Shown: piece by piece, positions 29,399-38,751 of the stretch | Numbering within the stretch: the stretch's first letter is position 1 | Layout: each line of letters opens with the position of its first letter | Assembly (NCBI RefSeq): GCF_009183415.1 | Contig: NZ_WEHU01000019.1 | Span: 1 to 64,000, forward strand | Direction: 5' to 3' | DNA length: 64,000 nt | DNA from: Bacillus sp. B1-b2 | GTDB lineage: Bacteria > Bacillota > Bacilli > Bacillales > Cytobacillaceae | The notes under the pieces: model-generated | The model's database searches: none | Seen by the model: only the letters and a program-made list of their open reading frames with translations | What the model was told of the DNA's origin: nothing | Made by a program: the position numbers and the translations under genes

Positions 29399-29713
29399 AT
29401 GAGTTGGAAATCAATTATTACAGGAGTTGCAGTAGGGGTGGCAGCTAGTTATGTAGCATTAAAAGCTATTTCAAGAAATCGTTCCTTAACCAGTGATGAT
29501 ATATTACATATTGCTAGAGTAGCTTTTAAAGAGCAAGGCCCCATAAATGGATCATGGATAAACATGAAAAAGGAAACTCTTTTAACTCCTGATCAGACCT
29601 ATCATGTTTACCGAGGTGGAATTACAAGAATGAATGGGTCTGTTAAAGAAGTATATGAGTTTGTATCAGATAGTACTACAGGAAGAATTTTAGACGTAAA
29701 TAAAATTTCATAA
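29399..29713 (+). CDS. ytzB: YtzB-like small PepSY-type protein
   Basis: A 104-residue protein with an N-terminal hydrophobic segment ('IITGVAVGVAASYVALKAI', about 5-23) that is a signal or anchor, then a small domain ending 'VYEFVSDSTTGRILDVNKIS', which resembles a PepSY fold. Such proteins are proposed to modulate peptidases; no function is proven. The ATG at 29399 has AAAGGAG nine bases upstream. An ATG two codons earlier is possible. It is divergent from ytoP and convergent with trmB. Confidence 0.8.
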   Translation: MSWKSIITGVAVGVAASYVALKAISRNRSLTSDDILHIARVAFKEQGPINGSWINMKKETLLTPDQTYHVYRGGITRMNGSVKEVYEFVSDSTTGRILDVNKIS

Positions 29714-29714
29714 A

Positions 29715-29768
29715 CCAAAAAACACCTCTGATTGATAGAGTATTACTAATCAGAGGTGTCGCCTTTTT
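29715..29768. terminator. Bidirectional terminator between ytzB and trmB
   Basis: ACACCTCTGATT (29722-29733) pairs perfectly with AATCAGAGGTGT (29748-29759), with A- and T-rich flanks. Confidence 0.85.
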
Positions 29769-30405
29769 ACTTAAATTGTACTTCACAACGGTATATTCTA
29801 TTTCCTCTTTCAGAGAATTTCTCTTCATATTCTGTCATAATATTGCCTTCATAATTACTATTATGCAAATCAAGACTAACATACTTTAAAAGCATGCCAT
29901 ATGCAGAAAAACTCTGTAAAGAATATTCAAATAAACCTTGGTTATCTGTTTTAAAATGGATTTCTCCTTTATCCTCTAAAACAGATTGGTAAGAATCTAA
30001 GAAGGTTTTATACGTTAATCTTCTTTTTTCATGTCTTGTTTTTGGCCATGGATCAGAGAAGTTTAAATATACTCGATTAATTTCCCCTTTTTCGAAATAA
30101 TCGGTTAGCTTCTCCGCATTCATATTCATTAATTTCAAGTTTGGTACATCAGCCTCAATTAATCGATCAAGAGCAGATACAATGACACTTTCTTGTAATT
30201 CTACCCCAATATAATTGATCATTGGGTTAGCTTTAGCCATTTCTGTTATAAAACGACCTTTTCCAGTACCAATTTCTATATGAATAGGACCATTATTTTT
30301 AAAGGCTTGGTCCCATTTACCTTTCCAATCTTCTGGGTTGTGGACAACAAACTCTGGATGAGACTCTAATTTGTCCTTAGCCCACGGTTTATGTCTTAAT
30401 CGCAT
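29767..30405 (-). CDS. trmB: tRNA (guanine-N7)-methyltransferase
   Basis: Makes m7G46 in the variable loop of tRNAs with S-adenosylmethionine. The 212-residue protein has the SAM-binding motif '[19 protein letters not shown]' (about 43-61), '[10 protein letters not shown]' and the family signature '[20 protein letters not shown]' (about 114-133). The N-terminal '[11 protein letters not shown]' is typical. GGAG precedes the ATG. Confidence 0.96.
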   Translation of the reverse strand: MRLRHKPWAKDKLESHPEFVVHNPEDWKGKWDQAFKNNGPIHIEIGTGKGRFITEMAKANPMINYIGVELQESVIVSALDRLIEADVPNLKLMNMNAEKLTDYFEKGEINRVYLNFSDPWPKTRHEKRRLTYKTFLDSYQSVLEDKGEIHFKTDNQGLFEYSLQSFSAYGMLLKYVSLDLHNSNYEGNIMTEYEEKFSERGNRIYRCEVQFK

Positions 30406-30613
30406 GTGGACACTCCTTTTTAAACTTACTATCGTTCAAACAATACCATGCATAGCTTGACCGTGCAATACTATTTTGCTGGGAAAAAGATAGACTCGTT
30501 TTCACCATTTACTCTTTATAACAGTGTATAAAACCAGTTTTCCGTGAGTTAACACGGTATAATCACCCATTTTACATGTAAGGATAATTTTACATTCCAC
30601 TTAGCTGAATAAA

Positions 30614-30650
30614 GCAAAAAAAGAATTCACAAGCTATAAGTGAATTCCTT
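30614..30650 (-). terminator. Minus-strand terminator, most likely for ytmP
   Basis: GAATTCAC / GTGAATTC stem followed on the minus strand by seven Ts. It lies upstream of ytzH; the only minus-strand gene that could feed it is ytmP, whose stop is 360 bases away across ytzH. Confidence 0.65.
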
Positions 30651-30722
30651 AATTGGTATTTGGAAGGATTTCAACTTGCGTCATCCATTTCCTAATAGGA
30701 CCTATAGAAAGGGTGTTCAATA

Positions 30723-31001
30723 ATGCCATTGAATCAAGAGCATCAATTAGCTTTACTTACTGATATATTATCTAATCAACAAACAGATTGCTGTGGCTCT
30801 GTTTCTGAGTGTGAACAAGTGCAAAGATTGATTACCTCACTAAGGACTAATGGTCAGCTTGATCAAAATATCCTTCCAATCTTAGAGGAAATTAACCGTT
30901 ACAGTGAACAAGGTATACAAGCTTCTAATCTGGATCAGCATATTCATTCCCACCAAGATCAATTAACACAATGGGTAGATGGAATCACCCATCTTTCCTA
31001 A
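30723..31001 (+). CDS. ytzH: YtzH-like small protein
   Basis: A 92-residue soluble protein matching the YtzH family: N-terminal 'MPLNQEHQLALLTDILSNQQ', conserved 'DCCGSVSECEQVQRLI' with three cysteines (about 22-32), and a His/Gln-rich tail. Function unknown. AAAGGG ribosome site. Its stop lies eight bases from the ytmP stop, so no terminator fits between them, and ytmP transcription likely crosses this gene in antisense. Confidence 0.88.
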   Translation: MPLNQEHQLALLTDILSNQQTDCCGSVSECEQVQRLITSLRTNGQLDQNILPILEEINRYSEQGIQASNLDQHIHSHQDQLTQWVDGITHLS

Positions 31002-31009
31002 TGTGACTG

Positions 31010-31783
31010 TTAATCCATATCATGCAAGAATTGAAGCCATCTATCTCTTTCACTGTAGCGGCCTTTTTTCTTATACCAACGAATGGAATTAATGGTTTGT
31101 GCAATAACATACCATTTCATTCTTAGAGCTAAATTGTTTGTTAACTCATAGCCGTACGTATGTAGCCAATTTTGCCATTCTTCTTTAGGGATATACCAAT
31201 ACAGCAACATTCCTATGTCGATGGCAGGATCCGCTATCATAGCACCATCCCAATCAATTAAGTACAACTGGTTGTCTTCTGAAAGCAACCAGTTGTTATG
31301 GTTGACATCACAATGACAAACTACATGTTCATCTGTCTTAACAGACGAAAGATTTTCCTCCATAAAACGGATAGAATCCATAATATCTTTATTAGATTTC
31401 AATTCATCATCTAATTCTGCTTTAATAACTGCTAAAATCATTTCTGGATGAAAGGATGTTTTCCCTAGCCTTCTTAGCATCTCTAGGAGAGGCTTTGAAG
31501 TATGGATTTTCTTTAGTAACATGGTTACTCGATTATCTTTCATATCAGAATGGCCAAACTCCCTACCAATTAGCCATTGTTGGGCAGTAAAGACATCTCC
31601 GTTTTCAAATCGTTTTGTCCAAACAAGTTTTGGGACAATACCTTCTGCAGATAAAACAGCTAAAAACGGAGAGGAATTTCTTTTCAGAAAAAGCTTTTGT
31701 CCGTTATTCTGTGCAAAGAAAGCTTCGCCTGTTTCTCCACCTGCAGGGGTTATCTCCCAATCTTGCCCTAATAAATGTTCCAA
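31010..31783 (-). CDS. ytmP: APH-type phosphotransferase YtmP
   Basis: A 257-residue kinase-like protein of the aminoglycoside phosphotransferase/choline kinase superfamily. The catalytic loop 'VCHCDVNHNNWLL' (HxDxxxxN, about 155-167) and the metal-binding 'LIDWDGAMIADPAIDI' (about 174-189) are intact, so phosphotransfer is plausible. The substrate is unknown; linkage to trmB and ytzH is conserved in Bacillus. The start is TTG with TAGGTGA upstream. Confidence 0.87.
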   Translation of the reverse strand: MEHLLGQDWEITPAGGETGEAFFAQNNGQKLFLKRNSSPFLAVLSAEGIVPKLVWTKRFENGDVFTAQQWLIGREFGHSDMKDNRVTMLLKKIHTSKPLLEMLRRLGKTSFHPEMILAVIKAELDDELKSNKDIMDSIRFMEENLSSVKTDEHVVCHCDVNHNNWLLSEDNQLYLIDWDGAMIADPAIDIGMLLYWYIPKEEWQNWLHTYGYELTNNLALRMKWYVIAQTINSIRWYKKKGRYSERDRWLQFLHDMD

Positions 31784-31937
31784 AATTGTTCACCTACTAT
31801 ATATTATGCTCCAAAAAAAAGATGAAAAATTCCTGTTTGAGTCTTTTTTGTCCTAATTTGGTAGGAAGAACAAACAAAAATGGTTATCAGTAATTCAATC
31901 CTTTTTGTCCCGATCTTAACGTTCATAAAAAATATAA

Positions 31938-31987
31938 GTAACTGGTAAGTGCAATACATTATTACAACAAGCAACCAGTATTTTTTT
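31938..31987 (+). terminator. Orphan plus-strand hairpin with T-run
   Basis: ACTGGT-AAG-TGC pairs with GCA-ACCAGT (6 + 3 bp, 3-base bulge) and is followed by seven Ts on the plus strand. No plus-strand gene precedes it since ytzH, 900 bases back. Confidence 0.4.
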
Positions 31988-31991
31988 GTTA

Positions 31992-32033
31992 TAAAAAGAA
32001 AAGTACATAGTATATAGATAATAATACTATGTA
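31992..32033 (-). terminator. Probable terminator of amyX
   Basis: TACATAGTAT (32004-32013) and ATACTATGTA (32024-32033) form a perfect 10-bp stem; on the minus strand a T-rich CTTTTCTTTTT tract follows. It lies 220 bases past the amyX stop. Confidence 0.6.
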
Positions 32034-32253
32034 TCCATGATTTCCTTCGTTATATGAACTTTTAATTTCCTCCCATATAATAATGGAAAGTTACTCATTA
32101 AATATTATCTCTTATTTCATTTTTTAGTCAAGTAAATCTCTGATTAAAAATAATATTTAAGAAAAATAACTTTTTTTCAGACTATTTCCGCGTATTTCAT
32201 GGTTGTTAATCAAGCTGCAAATGACAGAAAAATCCAGGAATAAGGAATTTATC

Positions 32254-34404
32254 CTATTTCCCTATCATCATAAAGCTTATAGGTGGTATTTTCCACTTCT
32301 GTTTTCCTTCAATAAATGGGTAATGGTCGTCATAAATCTCATCATCACTCACCAATAATTTCCAACCACTCTCTGGTATCTCTATTTCCTCTTCATGATG
32401 TTGAACATTAATATAGACAATGATGGTTTCCCATTTCCCTAACTCTCCGATATCTTGCAATTGATATTCGAGAATGGAATTAGGTAGGACATCTATCGTT
32501 ACATGCTTTACAATCTCATCGACTGTACTTAATCGAAATGCTTTTGTTCTTTTCCGTAATGTAATTAAATTCTTTATAAATTGTACATTTTCTATGAATT
32601 GATCTTTTCGGTTCCAATCCATTTGATTAATCGGGTCAGGAGATTGATAGCTATTTTCGATTCCATATTTCGTTCGGAAGAATTCTTGACCACTATGTAA
32701 AAAAGGAACTCCCTGGCTTATAAGAACGATTGCACTTGCCAAACGATGCATTTTTTGTTTCTTCTCATTGGTTTCTTCAGGGAAGCATATTTCTATCTTA
32801 TCCCATAGTGTATGGTTATCATGAGATTCTACGTAATTTACCGATTTATTAGGATTATTGAACATTCCTTTCTCATGATAAAGCCCAATACTACCAGATA
32901 ATAGCTCTCTTAAATCATGCAGATACTGCAAATTTCCAAATGCAACTCCTATGTCATGTAGCTGAAATGTACTTCCTTTTACTTTATCTCTAAATTGATC
33001 ATTGAATTGTCCGATTCCGTCTAACTCTTTCTGATTCATAATGGTTGCTTTTTCTTGCAGCTGAAGAGGAGTTGCTAAATCCCACCCTTCTCCAATCAAG
33101 ATTATATTCTCATTCCTATCATCACACAATTTTCGAATTTGCTGCATCGTGGTCACATCAAGAATACCCATTAAATCGAAACGAAATCCATCTACTTGAT
33201 ATTCTTCTAACCAAAAACGGATGGAATCAAGAATAAATCTTCTTACCATTGCACGCTCAGAAGCAATATCATTCCCCACACCAGTACCATTAGACGGCAT
33301 ACCATATTGGTTATAGCGGAAATAGTACCCTGGTACAATTTTTTCAAACGATGATGCCTCTTTTTTATACACATGATTATAAACAACATCCAATATTACT
33401 CGAATACCTTGTTCTTGAACAGTTTGTATCATCTCTTTTAGTTCATTAATTCTTCTATACGGTTCAGTAGGATCACAAGAGTAACTTCCTTCTGGCACGT
33501 TAAAATGAGACGGATTATATCCCCAATTATATTGCTTTAAGACCTCTAGCTCATCTACCTCTTCAAAATCATGCACAGGTAAGAACTCAACATGAGTAAT
33601 ACCTAAGTCTTTCATATAGGAAAGACCTGATAACTGCTCTTTTTTTGTTCTTGTATTCAGTTCTGTAACTCCTTTATATTTTCCTTTATCCTGTACACCA
33701 CTTTCGGGGTGGATGGTAAAATCTCGGATATGCGTTTCATAAAAAATACTATCAACAGTATTTTTTAAAGGAGGTAAAACAGGTTTTTGTACTTTGGTTT
33801 TATTTAAATCTACAATAACACCAAAAGAGCCATTAACAGAAACTGCAACACAATAAGGATCCATTACTTCAGACCACTCAAGATTAACAAGAACTAGAAA
33901 GCTATAATAGTGTCCCTCTAAATTCTCATTAACTTCAACGCTCCATACTCCTTTATCCTGCCTGCACATATCTATTACTCTTCTTTCCTTTTCAGGAGCT
34001 TTAGGAGCATTAATAACTAACTTTACTTGCTGAGCAGTAGGTGCCCAGAGAAACGTTTTAATAGAAGTATTTGTGTATTCTAAACCAAGAGGTCCATCAT
34101 AATAGTACATATCATCGAACGCTTTCGTTCGTATAACTGCTCCAATTTGAAGATCCGTCTTTCCATTGTTTTCATCTTCAATCTCAAACCTTTTTCCCAG
34201 TTGAATAGGTTCTTTTATTCTACAGCTATATTTAACGAAGTGTTGCATTTTTTCTTTACTTTGTATAGGAAGTTCCATTCTATTCTGGTTATCAACAAGT
34301 ACAAACTTTGATGATTCCCCTTCACAATAAGAATACGGTAAAAGAATAGTTATAAGTGTTAATTCATCGAGGTAGGCAAAAAAACTTCTTCTAATAGATA
34401 GCAT
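32254..34404 (-). CDS. amyX: Type I pullulanase
   Basis: Hydrolyses alpha-1,6 bonds in pullulan, glycogen and branched maltodextrins. The 716-residue protein has no signal peptide, so it is cytoplasmic. An N-terminal carbohydrate-binding/GH13-N region (to about 200) is followed by the GH13 barrel: 'DVVYNHVYK', 'GFRFDLMGILD' (nucleophile Asp), 'IGEGWDLATP' (acid/base Glu) and 'YVESHDNHTLWD' (transition-state Asp). The 'YNWGYNPSHFNVPEGSYS' pullulanase signature is present. The downstream neighbour ytmP and the upstream ytlQ match the Bacillus order. Confidence 0.95.
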   Translation of the reverse strand: MLSIRRSFFAYLDELTLITILLPYSYCEGESSKFVLVDNQNRMELPIQSKEKMQHFVKYSCRIKEPIQLGKRFEIEDENNGKTDLQIGAVIRTKAFDDMYYYDGPLGLEYTNTSIKTFLWAPTAQQVKLVINAPKAPEKERRVIDMCRQDKGVWSVEVNENLEGHYYSFLVLVNLEWSEVMDPYCVAVSVNGSFGVIVDLNKTKVQKPVLPPLKNTVDSIFYETHIRDFTIHPESGVQDKGKYKGVTELNTRTKKEQLSGLSYMKDLGITHVEFLPVHDFEEVDELEVLKQYNWGYNPSHFNVPEGSYSCDPTEPYRRINELKEMIQTVQEQGIRVILDVVYNHVYKKEASSFEKIVPGYYFRYNQYGMPSNGTGVGNDIASERAMVRRFILDSIRFWLEEYQVDGFRFDLMGILDVTTMQQIRKLCDDRNENIILIGEGWDLATPLQLQEKATIMNQKELDGIGQFNDQFRDKVKGSTFQLHDIGVAFGNLQYLHDLRELLSGSIGLYHEKGMFNNPNKSVNYVESHDNHTLWDKIEICFPEETNEKKQKMHRLASAIVLISQGVPFLHSGQEFFRTKYGIENSYQSPDPINQMDWNRKDQFIENVQFIKNLITLRKRTKAFRLSTVDEIVKHVTIDVLPNSILEYQLQDIGELGKWETIIVYINVQHHEEEIEIPESGWKLLVSDDEIYDDHYPFIEGKQKWKIPPISFMMIGK

Positions 34405-34486
34405 TTTCTCTCACTCCCTTGGTCTAAACAACTTAGCTCTTTCTTACTTTATTACTTTCCTACTACTATTTATTCTAATTATCTCT

Positions 34487-35461
34487 TTATTGATCTGTTT
34501 TATCCCATTCATAACGTCGGCTAGATACAGTAAGTCCATATTGTAATAAACTTTCTGCCGCCTTTAATTGTATCGCTTTTATAGGCGAATGATGATTACG
34601 CATTTTTTGAAACCATTCTTCGTAATTCCTTTTTTCAACGATTGTTAAATCATAAGGGGCTGTTGGAAAGTCGATATATCCATTACGAGTAAGAATTACT
34701 TTTTGGATAGGTAAAAGTATTTGATATTTTTCTAGAATGCTTCTCACAATACTCTCTGTTCTATTAATGGAAATTACTGGACTAAGCAGTTTTTTCTCCT
34801 GGTCGTTCTTTTTCTTTATCCAAAACTTCTCATTTGAACCAACAAATACGGCGGAATTTTCAGCTTCTAATAAATGAATACACCAAATTTCTGTTGGCGT
34901 AATAATCACTGTATCTAATTCTATTGGAGCCTGTTTTAGTTGAATAATAGGTTGATAAAGCACTAAAAACGTATCAGGAAATCTTTGTAAATAATATTTC
35001 AAAAGGTCGTCATAATAGAGAGTTCTCTTCACTGTAGAAATTTCCGTTAATGTAGAACTAGCCCATTTCAATTGAAAATGAAAGAGTTGATTTAGAAACT
35101 GTAGCTTCAGTTCATCAATGGAATGAGGATGCTTATATTGGTTAGAATCATAGTGAAACTGCAAATCATCTTCATCTCTGTCTTGAATTTCCTCTTGAAT
35201 ATCTATCGTATCTATAAATTCTTCTTCTGTTTTTTTACGATTTATAATTGTTTTCATTTTTTCTAGAAAAGTGGGTTTTTCCTTAATCCATTCTTCTTCC
35301 ATAGGATTATTTAAATGAAAGACACTTCGGTCGTTTGTAGTATATGCTTTTTTAATGCCTTCCCACTTTTGTTTTTTTAAGCGTACAAACCGTGAAGGAT
35401 ATAATACGATATTTTGTTCATACCGTGAAACATAATCCCTTAACTTAATTAACTGCGCCAA
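34487..35461 (-). CDS. ytlQ: NERD-like (nuclease-related domain) protein YtlQ
   Basis: A 324-residue protein. The N-terminal 140 residues are hydrophilic. A NERD-like core sits around 165-225, 'ELDTVIITPTEIWCIHLLEAEN': the conserved aspartate is kept but the E-x-K part of the nuclease motif reads HLL. It may therefore be an inactive nuclease fold. I choose the TTG at 35461, seven bases after GGGGG; the frame is open further upstream into ytlP without a ribosome site. It follows ytlP by 25 bases, so the two are likely one operon. Confidence 0.8.
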   Translation of the reverse strand: MAQLIKLRDYVSRYEQNIVLYPSRFVRLKKQKWEGIKKAYTTNDRSVFHLNNPMEEEWIKEKPTFLEKMKTIINRKKTEEEFIDTIDIQEEIQDRDEDDLQFHYDSNQYKHPHSIDELKLQFLNQLFHFQLKWASSTLTEISTVKRTLYYDDLLKYYLQRFPDTFLVLYQPIIQLKQAPIELDTVIITPTEIWCIHLLEAENSAVFVGSNEKFWIKKKNDQEKKLLSPVISINRTESIVRSILEKYQILLPIQKVILTRNGYIDFPTAPYDLTIVEKRNYEEWFQKMRNHHSPIKAIQLKAAESLLQYGLTVSSRRYEWDKTDQ

Positions 35462-35486
35462 TCTTGTTCCCCCTAAGCAAATAATA

Positions 35487-36065
35487 CTAGTGATTATCTG
35501 CAAATGTATAACTTGTGATCACTTCATACTTTGGTTCTTGATTTAAATGTGTTTGAAATAATTGAATAGAGTCTACTTTCATATTCGATGGATTAATTGT
35601 AAAAGAATTATTATCTAATAAATTTGGGGAAAAAGACTTATCTCCTTCCCATTTTCTTGCTAAGGTAATATGAGGATGGAATGGGCGTGAATCTATAGTG
35701 AATTCTAAAGAAAGACAAATTTCATATACCTTGTCTCTTAGTTTATTTAATTGCATGTCTTCCTCTAATCCCGCCCAAAAAATTCTAGGTTTTTCATGGT
35801 TACCAAAAACACCTAAATGATTTATATGTAACAGAAAGTCTGAAGAGCCTTTTATATTCTCTTCTAATAACTGCTGTAAAGCTCTTAACTTTTCTATAGG
35901 TATACCACCTAAAAAGGCAAGAGTTATATGATAATCTAAGGGGTGAACCCACCTCTGAAACGGAAACTGAGTTATTAAGCCCTTTTGCCTTTTTTCTATT
36001 TCCGTTATCATTTCATCAGGTACTTTTATGCCAATAAAATAATGCGTTTGTTGTTTAACAGTCAT
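35487..36065 (-). CDS. ytlP: RNA 2',3'-cyclic phosphodiesterase (ThpR/YtlP, 2H family)
   Basis: A 192-residue 2H phosphoesterase that opens RNA 2',3'-cyclic phosphates in vitro. Both HxT motifs are present: 'DYHITLAFLGG' (about 45-55) and 'PHITLARKWEG' (about 130-140), a repeated half-domain. ATG follows AAAGGAA. It is upstream of ytlQ in the same orientation. Confidence 0.92.
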   Translation of the reverse strand: MTVKQQTHYFIGIKVPDEMITEIEKRQKGLITQFPFQRWVHPLDYHITLAFLGGIPIEKLRALQQLLEENIKGSSDFLLHINHLGVFGNHEKPRIFWAGLEEDMQLNKLRDKVYEICLSLEFTIDSRPFHPHITLARKWEGDKSFSPNLLDNNSFTINPSNMKVDSIQLFQTHLNQEPKYEVITSYTFADNH

Positions 36066-36185
36066 AAAAATTAAGTTCCTTTACATATTGGACTTTTTTA
36101 GAAAATAATGATTAATATTCTATTATATATCCGAATTAGGTTATTTTAACCCTATTACACGTAGGAAAAATAAAGAAAATAAACA

Positions 36186-36227
36186 TGAAAAAGCATACAA
36201 ATGAATTTATTATATCACCTGTATGCT
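36186..36227 (-). terminator. Terminator of the pepV-dat unit
   Basis: AGCATACA / TGTATGCT stem and a short T-run on the minus strand, 35 bases past the dat stop codon. Confidence 0.65.
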
Positions 36228-36262
36228 ACTTCTCTAAGCATTTTACGAATGAGAGAGTGAAT

Positions 36263-37126
36263 TTATTGAGGAATGAGCTCCCCACATTCTGATATTATGG
36301 CTTCAACAAATAAACTTTGTAATATTCTTGTCTTTTCCCCGACTTTCCCTTCTTTTACTGGAACATTATTTATTTCGGTAATAGGAGTAACCTCTGATGT
36401 TGTACTTGTAAGAAAAACTTCGTCTGCATCTATTAAGTCTTCAATAGAAAATGCCTTCTCTTCTATATCAATTCCATTCTCTTGGCTTATTTCTATTAAC
36501 TTCTGTCTAGTAATCCCATTTAGAATAGAAGGACTCGCCTCGTGGGTTTGTATTTTTTCGCCTTTTACAATCCATATATTAGAAGAGCTTCCTTCCGTTA
36601 CTGTCACATCACGATATTGAATGCTTTCATAACAATCTGCTTCTGCTGCTTTTTGCTTTGCCATTACATTCCCTAGTAAATTTAAGCTTTTAATATCACA
36701 TCGAGACCATCTAATATCTTCAACTGTAATGGCAGAAACACCATCCTCTAAATTGGATAAAGGTCTCTTAAATTCTTTTGTATAAGCAATAAAAGTTGGA
36801 GCGACTTCTGTTTCAGGAAAGGAATGATTTCTAGCACTAACCCCTCTTGTAAATTGCATATAAATGAAACCCATATCTAAGGTATTTTTTTGTATTAGCT
36901 GCTCTAATAATTGAGTTAATTCATCCACTGAATAGGAAATAGAAATACTTAATTTTTCACTACTTTGAAGCAATCTTTGAAGATGCTCTTTTACCGTGAA
37001 CATTTTGCTATTATATACTCGAATAACCTCATAAATTCCATCACCGAACTGATACCCTCTATCTTCAATATCTACTTTTGCTTCTGTTCTTGGAATAAAT
37101 TCCCCATTCATAAGCACAATGCTCAT
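36263..37126 (-). CDS. dat: D-amino acid aminotransferase
   Basis: A fold-type IV PLP enzyme of 287 residues that interconverts D-alanine/alpha-ketoglutarate with D-glutamate/pyruvate, feeding cell-wall precursors. Characteristic parts: 'VDIEDRGYQFGDGIYEVIRVYN' (in part, about 17-38), the PLP lysine in 'DIKSLNLLGNVMAKQKA' (about 140-156) and the 'EGSSSNIWIVK' phosphate-cup region. AAAAGGAG ribosome site. It lies 22 bases after pepV, the usual arrangement in Firmicutes. Confidence 0.94.
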   Translation of the reverse strand: MSIVLMNGEFIPRTEAKVDIEDRGYQFGDGIYEVIRVYNSKMFTVKEHLQRLLQSSEKLSISISYSVDELTQLLEQLIQKNTLDMGFIYMQFTRGVSARNHSFPETEVAPTFIAYTKEFKRPLSNLEDGVSAITVEDIRWSRCDIKSLNLLGNVMAKQKAAEADCYESIQYRDVTVTEGSSSNIWIVKGEKIQTHEASPSILNGITRQKLIEISQENGIDIEEKAFSIEDLIDADEVFLTSTTSEVTPITEINNVPVKEGKVGEKTRILQSLFVEAIISECGELIPQ

Positions 37127-37148
37127 ATTCCTCTTCTCCTTTTGTTCT

Positions 37149-38567
37149 TTATTTAGCTAATTCATATATTGCTTGCGCATAGATAGCAGTAGCTTTTAAT
37201 AAATCCTCCAGATACATATATTCATCTTTTTTATGAGCTATATCTTCTCTCCCTGGAAATAGAGGTCCAAACGCAACTCCCTTTTCTAAGGATCTTGCAT
37301 AAGTTCCTCCACCAATGGAAATTAACTTCGCTTCTTCTCCAGTTTGTTCCACATAAACCTTGCTTAATGTTTGAATTAATTCAGATTCTTTTTCCACATA
37401 ATGTGGTTTAGAATCCGAGAAGTTTGTGATGTGAAAACCTTGCTTCTCTAAAAGCGCATCTAGTTTCACTTTTGTATCATCCATATTATTAGTTACAGGA
37501 TATCTTACGGTTTGTCCTAACTTACCACCTTTATTAGAGTCAAACTCTAGGATTCCAACATTAAGAGTTAAATCCCCAGTAATGTCATCATGATAGTTAA
37601 TTCCTAGTTTTTTCCCTCTTGAATCATTTACAAAATAATCTCGTACAAAGTGGAAATAGTGTCTTGCTTTTGAATCTAGCTCTAAAGAAGAAAGAAATTC
37701 CACCAACTTCAATCCAGCATTAATACCGTTGTTTGGTTCCAATCCATGAGCAGATATTCCCTCTATTTCTAACACTAAGTCACCATTATCGATATAATAC
37801 TTTCCAGGTAAATCCTTTTCCTTTAAGAAGTTTTGATAACGCTGAATCACTTCTGTTTGCGCTCCTTCTTTCGCTTCTAGGCTTACACTAGCAAAATCGG
37901 GAACCATATTATATCTTCTTCCAGAAGCAAATTGAAGTACTCTCACAGCTCCATCTGAAACGTTATCATCCTTAGGTAATTGTACAATATCAAAGTCTGA
38001 AATTCCTTTTTCTGCGTAAATGATTGGAAAATCTGCATCTGGAGCAAAGCCAATATCAGGCATTTTTTCTTCTTTAAAGTATGTATCTACACATCTCCAA
38101 TCACTTTCCTCATCAGTACCAATTATTATTCTAATTTCTTTACTTAAAGGTACATTTAAATCTTTCACAATCTTCAACGCGTAGTAAGCAGCCATGGTTG
38201 GTCCCTTATCATCTAATGCACCGCGAGCATAGATTTTTCCATCTCTAATCTCAGCACCATAAGGATCACTAGACCAACCATCTCCTTCTGGAACTACATC
38301 TACATGACATAATATGCCAAGGATCTCTTCTCCTTGACCATATTGAAGGTGTCCCGCAATATTTTTAACGTTTTTACTTATAAAGCCATCTCGTTCTCCT
38401 AATTGAAGCATAAAAGTTAATGCCTCTTTCACTCCTTGACCTAACGGAGCTTCTTCTGTAGCATTCTCTTCATCAAGCACACTTTTTATTTGTAATAATC
38501 CTTGTAGGTCCTTTATAAAACTGTCTTTTCGTATATGTATTTCATTTAACCAATCAATTGAACTCAT
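37149..38567 (-). CDS. pepV: Dipeptidase PepV (M20)
   Basis: A 472-residue M20-family di-zinc dipeptidase with broad specificity. Ligands and catalytic residues are readable: 'ILCHVDVVPEG' (His), 'ARGALDDKGP' (bridging Asp), 'IGTDEESDW' (catalytic Glu and ligand Glu), 'GFAPDADFP' (Asp) and 'REDIAHKKDEY' (His). The long lid domain is present between about 190 and 390. GGAGG ribosome site. First gene of the pepV-dat unit. Confidence 0.95.
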   Translation of the reverse strand: MSSIDWLNEIHIRKDSFIKDLQGLLQIKSVLDEENATEEAPLGQGVKEALTFMLQLGERDGFISKNVKNIAGHLQYGQGEEILGILCHVDVVPEGDGWSSDPYGAEIRDGKIYARGALDDKGPTMAAYYALKIVKDLNVPLSKEIRIIIGTDEESDWRCVDTYFKEEKMPDIGFAPDADFPIIYAEKGISDFDIVQLPKDDNVSDGAVRVLQFASGRRYNMVPDFASVSLEAKEGAQTEVIQRYQNFLKEKDLPGKYYIDNGDLVLEIEGISAHGLEPNNGINAGLKLVEFLSSLELDSKARHYFHFVRDYFVNDSRGKKLGINYHDDITGDLTLNVGILEFDSNKGGKLGQTVRYPVTNNMDDTKVKLDALLEKQGFHITNFSDSKPHYVEKESELIQTLSKVYVEQTGEEAKLISIGGGTYARSLEKGVAFGPLFPGREDIAHKKDEYMYLEDLLKATAIYAQAIYELAK

Positions 38568-38751
38568 AATATCCTCCTTGAACCTTCTATTCCATATTTA
38601 GTATAAAAAAAACATACCATAAATAAGGATAGAAGAAAAATAAATTAAATAGCTTTTTTCATAATAAAGTTAATTCCAAGTATAGTACACTTATCATATC
38701 GTTTATCAGCAAATCAAAAAACAAATTTTTGGAAAAGGGATTGTGATATAG

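Larger units (their letters stand above)
31784..32253. other. Intergenic region between ytmP and amyX
   Basis: No gene seen. It holds the ytmP promoter region, a plus-strand hairpin with a T-run (31938-31987) and a 10-bp hairpin (32004-32033), both listed separately. The rest is AT-rich. Confidence 0.5.

Noticed and set aside
31521-31893. Two plus-strand frames over the start of ytmP
   Set aside because: Antisense shadows of ytmP without ribosome sites.
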